A DNA stretch of 64,000 bases from Melghiribacillus thermohalophilus (GTDB taxonomy: Bacteria > Bacillota > Bacilli > Bacillales > Alkalibacillaceae). The translations under genes were made by a program, and so were the position numbers. Under the pieces are notes generated by a model. That model had not been told where the DNA came from. It did no database searches and saw only the letters and a list, made by a program, of their open reading frames with translations. Position 1 is the stretch's first letter. The number at the start of each line of letters is the position of its first letter. This document shows, piece by piece, positions 1-8,333 of the stretch. The stretch spans positions 124,001-188,000 of the forward strand of contig NZ_SMAN01000002.1 of the NCBI RefSeq assembly GCF_004342905.1. The letters are read 5' to 3'.

Positions 1-445
1 CATTGGACCGGAACAATTAAAGTCAGTAGATATTAAAACAATGCCGCACCCGGGATTCCCAACGGATATGCAGGCACAGATGATGGCACTTACTATGGCA
101 GCGAACGGAACGAGTGTGATTACAGAGACCGTTTTTGAAAACCGTTTCATGCATGTCGAAGAGTTTCGGCGTATGAATGCCAGAATCAAAATCGAAGGAC
201 GAAGCGCCATTATTGATGGCCCGGTTCAGCTTCAGGGTGCCGAAGTCGCTGCAACAGATTTGCGTGCAGCTGCTGCCCTTATTCTCGCCGGTCTTGTCGC
301 AGACGGTTATACGAGGGTGACCCAGCTGAACCATCTTGACAGAGGTTACGTGGATTTTGTCGGTAAACTAAAACAATTAGGAGCCGATATTCAGCGCATA
401 TCTGAATATAAATCAAGCGACCAGAAACATCTATCATCCCTATAA
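1..445 (+). CDS. murA: UDP-N-acetylglucosamine 1-carboxyvinyltransferase, C-terminal part (5' end outside window)
   Basis: This is the last third of MurA, the cytoplasmic enzyme that transfers enolpyruvate from PEP to UDP-GlcNAc in the first committed step of peptidoglycan synthesis. The reading frame is open from base 2 and contains the family motif [10 protein letters not shown] followed by the final inside-out alpha/beta repeat ([12 protein letters not shown]-like segment, then [16 protein letters not shown]). It ends at TAA 443-445 with a short polar tail. The neighbour downstream is spoIID, the same order as at the murAA locus of Bacillus subtilis. The catalytic Cys region lies upstream of the window. 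Confident family call; paralogue (murAA rather than murAB) is inferred from synteny. Confidence 0.95.
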   Translation, partial: IGPEQLKSVDIKTMPHPGFPTDMQAQMMALTMAANGTSVITETVFENRFMHVEEFRRMNARIKIEGRSAIIDGPVQLQGAEVAATDLRAAAALILAGLVADGYTRVTQLNHLDRGYVDFVGKLKQLGADIQRISEYKSSDQKHLSSL

Positions 446-461
446 TCCTTATCCCGAATCT

Positions 462-506
462 AACCCCTGATGGCAACGTTGTAGTTTCCATCGGGGGTTT
501 TCGTTT
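462..506 (+). terminator. Rho-independent terminator of murA
   Basis: AACCCCTGATGG (462-473) pairs with CCATCGGGGGTT (488-499), with one G-U pair and a 14-nt loop, and is followed by a T-rich run. It starts 17 nt after the murA stop. Confidence 0.85.
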
Positions 507-837
507 TCTGTGCTTTAAGTTGTCCCTGGTTTAGTCAAACATTAAAAGCAACCTGTTTCGGTATGAGACGCAGTATTTTTACGAAAGGGCCAGATTATCA
601 CCGCATTGTTTTATCACAAAAATTGTGACGAATGGTTCCTCAACAGAACCACTCCCTTACCCCATTTTCTTCCTTTGAATGATTCAGCACTTTACCTTTT
701 CCATCCAGTAAAAACATTCATAGGTTTTCAAAAAAGATCCTTGTTTTTGTCTCCTTATGTTAAATGGTAATTTTGGTTCTATTAAATCTCCTTTCTGTAT
801 AAGTTTTATAGTAGAGACCAGAGAGGAGGCGAAGTGG
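507..837. other. Intergenic region murA-spoIID
   Basis: About 330 bp without a convincing gene. Short ORFs here have no ribosome binding site. I looked for a sigma-E promoter (ATA-type -35, CATACA-type -10, 13-15 nt apart) expected for spoIID and found no match good enough to report. The spoIID ribosome binding site GGAGG lies at 825-829. Confidence 0.5.
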
Positions 838-1848
838 TTGAACTGGAAAAAATCGGGCATCATTCTTGTGAGTATCCTGGCAGCGATTATCCTGATTATT
901 CCGAGTGTGATTGTGATACCATTCATTGAAGCAGGGGAAAATGAGACTACTCAATCAAACCGGCATGAAAATGATTCAATTCTGGAACTGGATTCGTCTT
1001 TTACAATCAAAGTATTTCGTACTGCCAGCAGTCAAGTGGAAGATGTGCCGCTGGAAGTCTATGTTGCAAGAGTAGTTGCTTCGGAAATGCCAGCTGACTT
1101 TGAAATGGAAGCGTTGAAAGCACAGGCGCTGGCAGCCAGAACATTTCTTGTGAAACATTTGCTTCAGGGTAGCCAGGCTCCGGAAAATTCCCATGTCAAA
1201 GATACCGTGGAGCATCAGGTTTACAAAAACGAAGATGAACTGAGACAGCTATGGGGAACAGATTACTCCTGGAAGATGAAGCGGATCAAACAGGCGGTTG
1301 CTGAAACACAGGGAGAAATCATCACATATGAAGGCGAACCCATTACCGCAGCCTTCTTTTCCACAAGCAACGGCTTTACCGAGAATTCTGAAGACTACTG
1401 GCAAAATTCCATACCATATTTACGAAGTGTCCAAAGTCCATGGGATGAAGAGTCACCCAAGTTTCTGAATCAGAAAATTGTCGCGCTCGATGAGGTGGAA
1501 AATAAGCTTGGGGTGGATTTAAGTCAACAACCGATTTTCTCTGATTTAACTCGTACAGAAAGTAACCGTGTCGAAACGGTAACCATTGGAGATAAAACGT
1601 TTACCGGAAGGGAAGTAAGGGAAGCCCTCGGCCTACATTCCAGTGATTTTTCCATTGCGAAAAAAGATCATTATTTAATTTTTACAACAAAAGGCTATGG
1701 CCACGGGGTCGGGATGAGTCAATACGGGGCCAATGGAATGGCAAAAGAAGGGAAAACCTATAAAGAAATTGTTCAATACTATTACAAAGGTGCGACGATT
1801 TCCGATATTACGCCTTATCTGGAACGGATGGAATCCAGTAAACAGTAA
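838..1848 (+). CDS. spoIID: Stage II sporulation protein D (peptidoglycan lytic transglycosylase)
   Basis: SpoIID is the mother-cell peptidoglycan hydrolase of the DMP engulfment machine. I place the start at TTG 838, because GGAGG at 825-829 sits 8 nt upstream and the product (336 aa) then begins with a short cytoplasmic stretch and one membrane anchor (about residues 7-30), as in the family; B. subtilis SpoIID is of similar length. The SpoIID/LytB domain follows, with the conserved ASEMPADFE block carrying the presumed catalytic Glu83 and the C-terminal block GYGHGVGMSQYGANGMA. The mechanism is known for the family and is not shown by this sequence. The gene lies between murA and spoIIQ and ends in its own terminator. 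Very sure of identity, fairly sure of the TTG start. Confidence 0.96.
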   Translation: MNWKKSGIILVSILAAIILIIPSVIVIPFIEAGENETTQSNRHENDSILELDSSFTIKVFRTASSQVEDVPLEVYVARVVASEMPADFEMEALKAQALAARTFLVKHLLQGSQAPENSHVKDTVEHQVYKNEDELRQLWGTDYSWKMKRIKQAVAETQGEIITYEGEPITAAFFSTSNGFTENSEDYWQNSIPYLRSVQSPWDEESPKFLNQKIVALDEVENKLGVDLSQQPIFSDLTRTESNRVETVTIGDKTFTGREVREALGLHSSDFSIAKKDHYLIFTTKGYGHGVGMSQYGANGMAKEGKTYKEIVQYYYKGATISDITPYLERMESSKQ

Positions 1849-1864
1849 TTTTTCTGTATGGAAG

Positions 1865-1891
1865 CTGGCTTGTGGTGAAGCCAGTTTTTTT
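1865..1891 (+). terminator. Terminator of spoIID
   Basis: CTGGCTT (1865-1871) and AAGCCAG (1878-1884) form a 7-bp stem with a 6-nt loop followed by seven T residues, 16 nt after the spoIID stop. Confidence 0.88.
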
Positions 1892-2142
1892 GTGTTCAGG
1901 TATGATAACCATCAGCGGATGTGGGCTACTTTACGTGGAAACGGCTGCAGCGCCTGGTTCCCGGGGATGCTTTGTTCATCCACCCCGGGTAAGCGCCAGG
2001 AGCCTGAGGGCCTGTCAGGGCGCCATTGTGTTTCTTGTTTATAACGCCAGCATTTCCCCAAAATTTTTGGGGAAAAATGAATAAAAAATGTATATATTTT
2101 TCTGTGTGTAGAAAAATAAAAGGAAAAATTTTTAAAAAACAT
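1892..2142. other. Intergenic region spoIID-spoIIQ with GC-rich and AT-rich inverted repeats
   Basis: No gene. It contains a GC-rich nested inverted repeat (CCTGG 1953-1957 / CCAGG 1996-2000 enclosing CCCGGGG 1960-1966 / CCCCGGG 1983-1989). Next is a near-perfect palindrome, CCCCAAAA (2056-2063) and TTTTGGGG (2065-2072) with one central T. After it comes an imperfect direct repeat of an AATGTATATATTTTTC-like string, at about 2085-2105 and again at about 2138-2156. The role is unknown. Confidence 0.55.
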
Positions 2143-2171
2143 GTATATATTTTCCTCTTTCTGCTCAGAAT
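2143..2171 (+). promoter_or_regulatory. Candidate sigma-F promoter of spoIIQ
   Basis: GTATA (2143-2147) matches the sigma-F -35 element. GCTCAGAAT (2163-2171), exactly 15 nt downstream, resembles the -10 consensus (GG-N-R-A-N-A-N-T) at several positions. SpoIIQ is a forespore sigma-F gene in B. subtilis. The predicted transcript would start just ahead of the ribosome binding site, an unusually short leader. Confidence 0.4.
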
Positions 2172-2191
2172 GGTTGCTGAGGTGATGGAAA

Positions 2192-3019
2192 ATGAAAGAG
2201 GAAGGCAAAAAGCCAAACTTCAAACATTCAGCCTGGAAGAAAATCTCAAGAAAAAAATGGTTTTATCCAGCGGTTTACTTAACTTTAGTAGCGTTTGTTT
2301 TAGCTGGTGTACTCTGGTATCAAAATCGGTCTGTTGATCTTCCGGATGAGAATCAGACAGCAAATAATGAAACACAGGACAACTCTATGGTATCCAATCC
2401 GTTATACAACAACAATAATGAAGACGAGGCTACTCCAGTAATGGAACAGAGCGAAATGATTCAGATGCCGGTAAAACATGCAGACGATACGGAGATTGTT
2501 ACCAAATTCTACGATTATAATGCATCAGAAGAAGAACAAGAACAGGCCCTAATTCTTTACAACAATAAGTATTACCAGAGCATGGGAATTGACATTGCAT
2601 CACAAAATGATGAACCATTCGACGTAACGGCATCACTGAGTGGCAAGGTAACGGAAGTGAAAGAAGATCCCCTTTATGGAAATGTGGTCGAAATCACTCA
2701 TGACTATGGTGTAACCACCAAATATGCTAGTCTGGGTGAAGTCATGGTTGAAAAAGGGGCAAACGTACAGCAGGGAGATGTGATTGGAACCGCTGGAAGA
2801 AATCTCTATGGCCAGGCTAATGGAATTCATGTTCATTTTGAGTTAAGAAAGGACAACGAACCATTAAACCCTGAAGAATACTTTAACAAACCGGTCAGCG
2901 AGATTAAACCATCCACTGATGAAGAAGACCAGGCAGAAGAAAATGAAAGCCAGGAAGAATCTGATAACAAAGTAACCAATGACGAAACGGAATCCTCTAT
3001 TTCAATGGAAAACACATAA
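2192..3019 (+). CDS. spoIIQ: Stage II sporulation protein Q (degenerate LytM/M23 domain)
   Basis: SpoIIQ is the forespore membrane half of the SpoIIQ-SpoIIIAH zipper that links forespore and mother cell during engulfment. The 275-aa product has a basic cytoplasmic N-terminus, one membrane segment (about 25-43), an Asn/acid-rich linker and a LytM/M23 fold from about 120 to 231. The first zinc-ligand His of the peptidase motif is replaced: the sequence reads SMGIDIAS with Ser130 where active enzymes have His, while HVHFEL (213-218) is kept. The same Ser substitution is known in B. subtilis SpoIIQ, so this is probably a structural, inactive domain. An acidic tail follows. ATG 2192 is preceded by GAGGTGAT. 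A strong terminator follows. Confidence 0.95.
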   Translation: MKEEGKKPNFKHSAWKKISRKKWFYPAVYLTLVAFVLAGVLWYQNRSVDLPDENQTANNETQDNSMVSNPLYNNNNEDEATPVMEQSEMIQMPVKHADDTEIVTKFYDYNASEEEQEQALILYNNKYYQSMGIDIASQNDEPFDVTASLSGKVTEVKEDPLYGNVVEITHDYGVTTKYASLGEVMVEKGANVQQGDVIGTAGRNLYGQANGIHVHFELRKDNEPLNPEEYFNKPVSEIKPSTDEEDQAEENESQEESDNKVTNDETESSISMENT

Positions 3020-3034
3020 TGGTGAAGTTGATAC

Positions 3035-3067
3035 CCCCGGAACAGCATGCTGTTCCGGGGTTTTTTT
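3035..3067 (+). terminator. Terminator of spoIIQ
   Basis: A perfect 26-nt palindrome (CCCCGGAACAGC on the left arm, 3035-3060) followed by seven T residues. Confidence 0.93.
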
Positions 3068-3108
3068 CTACAGGATCATGCTCTGGATGGTCAAAGGATC
3101 AAGCTGAC

Positions 3109-3507
3109 CGCCCAAACGGGGGAGGGAATGACCCATGACAGGAACAAAACGGCCCAAACGGGAGAGGTAATGACCCATGACGGGAACAAAACGGCCCAAA
3201 CGGGAAAGGGAATGACCCATGACGGGAACAAAACGGCCCAAACAGGAGAGGTAATGACCCATGACGGGAACAAAACGGCCCAAACGGGAGAGGTAATGGC
3301 CCATGACGGGAACAAAACGGCCCAAACAGGAGAGGTAATGACCCATGATGGGAACAAAACGGCCCAAACGGGAGAGGTAATGGCCCATGACGGGAACAAA
3401 ACGGCCCAAACGGGAGAGGTAATGGCCCATGACGGGAACAAAACGGCCTAAACAGGGGAGGTAATGACCCATGATGGGAACAAAACGGCCCAAACAGGGG
3501 AGATAAT
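3109..3507 (+). repeat. Array 1: 19 units of 21 bp, arranged as 42-bp dimers (GGCCCA family)
   Basis: Nineteen 21-bp units without indels. Two unit types alternate: GGCCCAAACGGG followed by AGAGGTAAT, and GACCCATGACGGG followed by AACAAAAC, giving an apparent 42-bp period (nine and a half copies). Since 21 is a multiple of three and the units lack stops in several frames, long ORFs appear on both strands (for example 3047-3451 + and 3068-3493 -). They have no ribosome binding sites and no known domain, so I treat them as artefacts. The array lies between the spoIIQ terminator and spoIIID. Unit sequence relates it to arrays 2 and 3. Confidence 0.95.
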
Positions 3508-3974
3508 GACCCCATACTCGACCGACTCGAACGCAATCGCCCCTACCCCTAATCGGAAATTCAGCTCCAGCATGCCCGAAAGAGCTGTTGCTGCCCAGAA
3601 AAAAAGAACTCAGAGAATAATCTCCTTAACCAGCAAGCTGCCCCAGACAATGAAAAGGGATTTGGAACCAGATCCTATCTATTCCGTGAAAACAAACAGG
3701 AAGGAATCAGTTAATGGTTCCATCTGTTTCAGGCAAAATGAATTCAACCCTTGTCCCCCTTGAAATTTAAGCATATTCCCATAAAAAAATTAATAAAATT
3801 ATACAAATCAAGCTAAAGGAAAGGTTTGAGGTGAGAAAGTGTGGTTTGTTGCTGAAAACGTAAAAGAAGGATCTGCCACTGTATGTCTTCTAATCATTTA
3901 TGCCAATTTCCCACGCACCATCACCACGTCTCATTTCACACCTTTGCAAGATCCAACTTAGGGAGGCGAGTGGT
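3508..3974. other. Intergenic region upstream of spoIIID
   Basis: About 470 bp between array 1 and spoIIID with no supported gene. An open frame at 3464-3763 starts inside the array and has no ribosome binding site. GCATATT (3771-3777) would match a sigma-E -35, but the only -10-like partner (TATACAAA, 3800-3807) is 22 nt away, too far for sigma-E. Confidence 0.5.
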
Positions 3975-4244
3975 GTGCACGATTACATCAAAGAACGAAC
4001 AATCAAGATTGGGAAATATATCGTGGAGACGAGGAAGACGGTGAGGGTTATTGCGAAAGAATTTGGCGTATCCAAAAGCACCGTCCACAAAGATTTGACC
4101 GAAAGGCTGCCGGAAATCAATCCGGAACTGGCCAAAGAGGTCAAAAAAATCCTCGAATACCATAAGTCCATCCGTCATCTGCGGGGGGGAGAAGCAACAA
4201 AACGGAAATACAGAGAGCGTTCAACGACAAAAGCCGGCTCATAA
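3975..4244 (+). CDS. spoIIID: Stage III sporulation transcriptional regulator SpoIIID
   Basis: SpoIIID is a small DNA-binding protein that represses and activates sigma-E regulon genes in the mother cell. I choose GTG 3975, since GGGAGG (3961-3966) is 8 nt upstream and the product (89 aa) then starts M-HDYIKERTIKIGKYIVE, matching the family start; the longer frame from 3900 would add unrelated residues. A helix-turn-helix spans about 23-42 (VIAKEFGVSKSTVHKDL), followed by the basic C-terminal helix with KSIRHLRGGEATK. Length is close to the 93 aa of B. subtilis. mbl follows after about 200 bp. Confidence 0.96.
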   Translation: MHDYIKERTIKIGKYIVETRKTVRVIAKEFGVSKSTVHKDLTERLPEINPELAKEVKKILEYHKSIRHLRGGEATKRKYRERSTTKAGS

Positions 4245-4380
4245 AGGAACAGCCTATCCTAATCTCCTTCACATATTTCCGATAAAAAAAGAATAAAATT
4301 CCTCTATTACAAATTAAAAGAAAAATATGATCTTTTTTTCAAAACAAAGAGACGCATTCATCCAATTTATGATAAAATAT

Positions 4381-4386
4381 TATAAT
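4381..4386 (+). promoter_or_regulatory. Candidate sigma-A -10 box for mbl
   Basis: A perfect TATAAT lies 62 bp upstream of the mbl ATG. The best -35 partner is TTCATC (4357-4362), a weak match at 18-nt spacing, so the promoter is only a candidate. Confidence 0.4.
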
Positions 4387-4447
4387 AGTTAAACTACGTT
4401 CTGTGACATCGTTCGAAGTTTTATATGGCAGGGAGGATTAATGGTAA

Positions 4448-5452
4448 ATGTTTTCTAGGGATATTGGCATTGATTTAGGTACTGCAAATGTCTTGATTCA
4501 TGTGAAGGGAAAGGGCATTGTGTTAAACGAGCCATCCGTTGTCGCAATGGATCGAAATACAAATCGTGTACTTGAAGTAGGTCATGCAGCACGCCGTATG
4601 GTCGGACGTACACCGGGCAATATCGAAGCCATTCGTCCGCTGAAAGATGGCGTGATTGCTGATTTTGATGTTACCGAAGCTATGTTAAAACATTTTATTA
4701 AAAAAATCAATGTTCGTGGATTTTTGTCAAAGCCGCGAATTCTCGTTTGTTGTCCGACAAATATTACGAAAGTCGAACAAAAGGCAATTAAAGAAGCAGC
4801 CGAAAAAAGTGGGGGCAAACCTGTCTACCTGGAAGAAGAACCAAAAGTCTCCGCAATTGGTGCCGGTATGGATATTTTTCAGCCAAGCGGAAATATGGTG
4901 GTAGATATAGGCGGTGGGACAACTGATGTTGCTGTGTTGTCAATGGGAGATATCGTCACCGCCTCTTCCATTAAGCTGGCAGGGGACAAGTTTGATCAGG
5001 AAATTTTACAATATATTAAACGAAAATATAAGCTTTTGATCGGTGACCGAACCGCCGAAGACATTAAAATCAACGTGGCTACCGTTTTCCCTGGAGAACG
5101 TCAGGAAGAAATGGATATCCGGGGACGGGATATGGTAACCGGACTTCCCCGCACGATCACGGTTCAATCAGAAGAAATTCATGACGCTCTGAAAGAATCG
5201 GTCGCCGTCATTGTACAGGCAGCTAAATCGGTTCTGGAGCGCACACCACCGGAACTGTCTGCTGATATCATTGACAGGGGAATTATTTTAACCGGAGGTG
5301 GTGCACTGTTAAATGGTCTGGACAAGCTTCTTTCCGAAGAGCTGAAAGTACCTGTATTTATTGCAGAAGAACCGATGAACTGTGTCGTAAAGGGAACAGG
5401 CATCATGCTGGAAAACATCGATAAATTGCCGAAAAGAAATACGGTTAAATAG
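4448..5452 (+). CDS. mbl: Rod shape-determining protein Mbl (MreB-like actin homologue)
   Basis: Mbl polymerises under the membrane and guides the lateral-wall synthesis machinery. The 334-aa product shows the actin ATPase motifs: phosphate-1 loop DIGIDLGTANVL near the N-terminus, phosphate-2 block VVDIGGGTTDVAV (about 151-163), and the adenosine motif region GGGALLNGLDKLL. The start MFSRDIGIDLGTANVL matches family members. GGAGG at 4432-4436 is 11 nt from ATG 4448, slightly long; a better-spaced ATG at 4441 only opens a five-codon frame. flhO follows 12 nt after the stop, so the two are probably co-transcribed. Confidence 0.96.
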   Translation: MFSRDIGIDLGTANVLIHVKGKGIVLNEPSVVAMDRNTNRVLEVGHAARRMVGRTPGNIEAIRPLKDGVIADFDVTEAMLKHFIKKINVRGFLSKPRILVCCPTNITKVEQKAIKEAAEKSGGKPVYLEEEPKVSAIGAGMDIFQPSGNMVVDIGGGTTDVAVLSMGDIVTASSIKLAGDKFDQEILQYIKRKYKLLIGDRTAEDIKINVATVFPGERQEEMDIRGRDMVTGLPRTITVQSEEIHDALKESVAVIVQAAKSVLERTPPELSADIIDRGIILTGGGALLNGLDKLLSEELKVPVFIAEEPMNCVVKGTGIMLENIDKLPKRNTVK

Positions 5453-5464
5453 GAGGTAGCTGCT

Positions 5465-6655
5465 TTGTTACGAGGATATTATACAGCTGCATCAGGAATG
5501 CTGAGCCAGCAGCGGAGACAGGAAGTTTTGTCAAACAATATGTCCAATGTATTGACACCCGGTTACAAAGCTGAACAAACCACAGTAAGAGCCTTTCCTG
5601 AAATGCTGATTGAGCGGATGGAATCCCACAAGCTTCCGGTAAAAAACAGCGGGCATATCCCTTTTAGTTCCCGAATCGGGGCATTAAATACCGGGGCATA
5701 TGTCCATGAAACGCTTCCCACATTCACCCAGGGAAGTTTGAGAGAAACGGGGTTTTCGACGGATTTTGCTATCATAAATGGTGAACTTCCGGATGAAAAT
5801 GGGTATTTGTTTTTTACCGTTGAGAATGAAGACGGCACTTTAAGGTACACCCGAAACGGTAATTTTACCGTTGACAGTGAAGGATTTCTTGTCACCAGTC
5901 ATGGGCATTACGTACTGGATGAAAATGGAGAGCGGATTCAGACCGGCAGTGAGGAATTTGCTGTCAATTCAAGTGGTGTCATTGAGCTGGGTGACGGCAC
6001 AACAGCAAACCTTGGAATCGCTTATTATCTGGATCAAAGCAATTTTGTCCATGAAGGGAACAGTTTATTTCGATTCGAGCCGGATACACCATTGAATGCA
6101 CGTGCCCAAAACTTCCCCTTCCAGATTACACAGGCTGGAAACAACCTGGCTATTGAAAATGGAGAACTTCCAGATGAAAACGGCGGACTGTTTTTCGCTT
6201 TGCAAAACGAAGAAGGCGAAATCCAGTATACCCAGAATGCTGATTTTGTGGTGGATGAGGATGGTTTCCTGACAAACGGAGCCGGATTTTATGTATTAAA
6301 TGAACGCGGAGGCCGAATTCAGGCCGATGCTGGTTATACAGTAGATGAAAATGGCGTCATCCAGTCCGGAGATGACGAAGTAAATCTCGCTGTTGTTTAT
6401 CATCCAAATATGGATGAACTGGATCAGGCGGGGGCATTCTGGCAGCATGCAGAGCCGGAAGATGCACGGGCAATCGGAGAAGGAGTGCCCTTTCAAATTA
6501 AACAGGGTTATCTGGAACAGTCTAATGTCAATCCTGAACGGACCATGACGGAAATGCTGCGTACATACCGTTTATTCGAGATGAATCAACAGGTGCTTAA
6601 AGCGTATGATAAAAGTATGGACCTTGCCGTAAACCGGATCGCACAGCTTCGCTAA
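5465..6655 (+). CDS. flhO: Flagellar hook-basal body protein FlhO with an internal domain duplication
   Basis: FlhO and FlhP are FlgF/FlgG-type rod/hook proteins exported by the flagellar type III system. TTG 5465 is the start: AGGAGG (5451-5456) lies 8 nt upstream and the product opens with the typical LRGYYTAASGMLSQQRR basal-body rod helix. The C-terminal helix (SNVNPERTMTEMLRTYRLFE) is also typical. The protein is 396 aa against about 270 aa in B. subtilis. The extra 125 or so residues are a tandem copy of the central beta domain: NGELPDENG occurs at 105-113 and 232-240, followed both times by LFF, YT-N, FLV/FLT, GERIQ/GGRIQ and VIELGDG/VIQSGDD-like segments. Identity is sure. What the second domain does is unknown. 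Confidence 0.93.
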   Translation: MLRGYYTAASGMLSQQRRQEVLSNNMSNVLTPGYKAEQTTVRAFPEMLIERMESHKLPVKNSGHIPFSSRIGALNTGAYVHETLPTFTQGSLRETGFSTDFAIINGELPDENGYLFFTVENEDGTLRYTRNGNFTVDSEGFLVTSHGHYVLDENGERIQTGSEEFAVNSSGVIELGDGTTANLGIAYYLDQSNFVHEGNSLFRFEPDTPLNARAQNFPFQITQAGNNLAIENGELPDENGGLFFALQNEEGEIQYTQNADFVVDEDGFLTNGAGFYVLNERGGRIQADAGYTVDENGVIQSGDDEVNLAVVYHPNMDELDQAGAFWQHAEPEDARAIGEGVPFQIKQGYLEQSNVNPERTMTEMLRTYRLFEMNQQVLKAYDKSMDLAVNRIAQLR

Positions 6656-6672
6656 AATAGGAGGTTAAAGGC

Positions 6673-7503
6673 ATGATAAATTTATACTATTCAGCCGTAA
6701 CGATGGAACAGCTCCAGAAAAAATTAGATATGATCAGCCATGATGTTTCCAACAGCGAAACTCCAGGGTATAAGGACAAAAGCACAAACTTTTCGTCACT
6801 GTTAGTACGTGAACTGGAATCACTGCCAGGTGATGAACCAGGGAATCGCGGACGTATTGCCCCGCTTGATCTTCGGGTAGGTTCCGGAGCAAGACTGGGC
6901 CATACCAATGTGAATATGAAACAGGGGGCTTTGAAGATGACCGAGCGTCCCCTTGATGTAGCAATCCTCTCAGAAAACCAGTTTTTTCAGGTTCAGGTGA
7001 CGGAAAACGGGGTGACCGAGACCCGTTATACGAAAGCTGGAAACTTTTATCTCCAGCCGGTCAATGGCGGTCAGGAAGCCATGCTGGTGACCAGTGAAGG
7101 ATATCCTGTCACAGGCCAGAATGGAGCAATTTTGATTCCGAATGATGCTGAATCCTTATCGATTAATGAAGATGGCACCATTCTTGTTCGTGATCAGGGA
7201 CAGACTTATGAAGCAGATCGTCTTGAACTGGTTGAGATTGATCAGCCCCGTACGCTGATGGCTGCAGGAAACAATACATTTCGTTTTCCCCCGGAAGAGG
7301 ACCTCGGAGTGAATCCGCAGGAACTTGTGAATGAAGTGGCCAGAGAAGACGCTTCTCTTAAACCCGGAGCCCTTGAAGTTTCCAATGTAAATATGGGCGA
7401 GGAATTGACCGAATTGCTTCAGACCCAGAGGGCATATCAATTTAACGCCCGTGCCATTTCCATTGGTGATCAAATGATGGGACTCATCGGGAACCTTCGT
7501 TAA
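6673..7503 (+). CDS. flhP: Flagellar hook-basal body protein FlhP
   Basis: Distal-rod/hook family protein paired with FlhO. The 276-aa product has the N-terminal rod motif (HDVSNSETPGYKDK) and the C-terminal conserved helix ELTELLQTQRAYQFNARAISIGDQMMG, with a central beta domain of normal size, unlike the duplicated FlhO upstream. ATG 6673 is preceded by AGGAGG 8 nt away and begins 17 nt after the flhO stop, so the two are an operon. Length matches the 269 aa of the B. subtilis protein. No oddity. Confidence 0.95.
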   Translation: MINLYYSAVTMEQLQKKLDMISHDVSNSETPGYKDKSTNFSSLLVRELESLPGDEPGNRGRIAPLDLRVGSGARLGHTNVNMKQGALKMTERPLDVAILSENQFFQVQVTENGVTETRYTKAGNFYLQPVNGGQEAMLVTSEGYPVTGQNGAILIPNDAESLSINEDGTILVRDQGQTYEADRLELVEIDQPRTLMAAGNNTFRFPPEEDLGVNPQELVNEVAREDASLKPGALEVSNVNMGEELTELLQTQRAYQFNARAISIGDQMMGLIGNLR

Positions 7504-7536
7504 TCATCATGAATAGGACAAAAGGAGTTAACGGTT

Positions 7537-7866
7537 ATGCCATCAAATGAGATGAGGAAGCAATCCCCGTCGACTCGTGCAAAGCGCCGAATTCAAAAAA
7601 AGGAACAGCGAAAAGAAATAAGGCAGGCAAAACAGGAAAAAAAGGATGCTGCCAAACATGCAGACAAGCCGGAACGTCCTAAAAAGCTGAGAAAACGGCT
7701 GATACCAATCTGGCTCAGGGTGATCATTGTGGTGCTGCTATGCTTTGTCTCCCTGATGGCCGGGTTAGTGTTCGGATATGGGGTTATTGGCGAAGGAAAT
7801 CCATCTGATGCCCTTGACAAGTCTACATGGCAGCACATCATTGATATTGTCACAAAACAGGAATAG
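7537..7866 (+). CDS. EpuA-family small membrane protein
   Basis: A 109-aa protein with a long, very basic, Lys/Arg/Gln-rich cytoplasmic N-terminus (about 1-62), one membrane segment (about 63-87, [20 protein letters not shown]-like) and a short external tail. This is the layout of the EpuA family. Automatic pipelines often label such proteins 'DNA-directed RNA polymerase subunit beta', although there is no similarity to the catalytic RpoB core. The function is not known to me. It starts at ATG 7537 with a ribosome binding site (AAAGGAG) and lies between flhP and fabZ. Confidence 0.75.
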   Translation: MPSNEMRKQSPSTRAKRRIQKKEQRKEIRQAKQEKKDAAKHADKPERPKKLRKRLIPIWLRVIIVVLLCFVSLMAGLVFGYGVIGEGNPSDALDKSTWQHIIDIVTKQE

Positions 7867-7879
7867 GAGGATTCCGAAC

Positions 7880-8305
7880 ATGTATGACATAGAGGCAATT
7901 AAGAACGTGATCCCCCATCGCTACCCTTTTCTTTTGATTGATCAGGTAACAGAAATGGAAGAGGGGAAACGGGCGGTAGGCGTAAAAAATGTGTCTGTGA
8001 ACGAACCTTATTTTCAGGGTCACTTCCCTGACTATCCGGTTATGCCGGGGGTGTTGATTGTTGAAGCCCTTGCACAGGTTGGAGCAGTAGCCATGCTCAG
8101 TAAAGAAGAAAACAGGGGAAAACTCGCTTTTTTTACGGGAATTGATAAGTGCCGCTTTAAACGTCAGGTCAAACCAGGAGATCAGTTGAAGCTGGAAGTG
8201 GAGATTATACGGGCAAAAGGCAGAATAGGAAAAGGGAAAGGAATCGCGACAGTTGCCGGAGAGGTAGCCTGTGAGACAGAAATCATGTTTGCTATTGGGG
8301 AATAA
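7880..8305 (+). CDS. fabZ: 3-hydroxyacyl-[acyl-carrier-protein] dehydratase FabZ
   Basis: FabZ dehydrates beta-hydroxyacyl-ACP in fatty acid elongation. ATG 7880 is chosen since AGGAGG (7865-7870) is 9 nt upstream and the product (141 aa) then begins [21 protein letters not shown] as in the family. The hot-dog domain has the catalytic segment [20 protein letters not shown] with His48 and Glu62, equivalent to the known His/Glu pair, and the later [14 protein letters not shown] strand. It ends the sporulation/flagellar string; a terminator follows. Confidence 0.96.
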   Translation: MYDIEAIKNVIPHRYPFLLIDQVTEMEEGKRAVGVKNVSVNEPYFQGHFPDYPVMPGVLIVEALAQVGAVAMLSKEENRGKLAFFTGIDKCRFKRQVKPGDQLKLEVEIIRAKGRIGKGKGIATVAGEVACETEIMFAIGE

Positions 8306-8333
8306 TTAATTATAAAAGATTACAGATGGGGAT

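Noticed and set aside
3047-3536. Long ORFs on both strands across array 1 (repeated Thr/His/Asp/Gly/Asn/Lys units on plus; Gly/Arg/Phe/Val/Pro on minus)
   Set aside because: They follow from a stop-free 42-bp unit; several overlapping frames are open at once and none has a ribosome binding site or known domain.
3771-3807. Sigma-E promoter for spoIIID (GCATATT and TATACAAA)
   Set aside because: Spacer is 22 nt, against 13-15 for sigma-E.
5465-6655. FlhO length as a sequencing or fusion artefact of two genes
   Set aside because: There is one frame with one N-terminal and one C-terminal rod helix; only the central domain is doubled and the copies have diverged.
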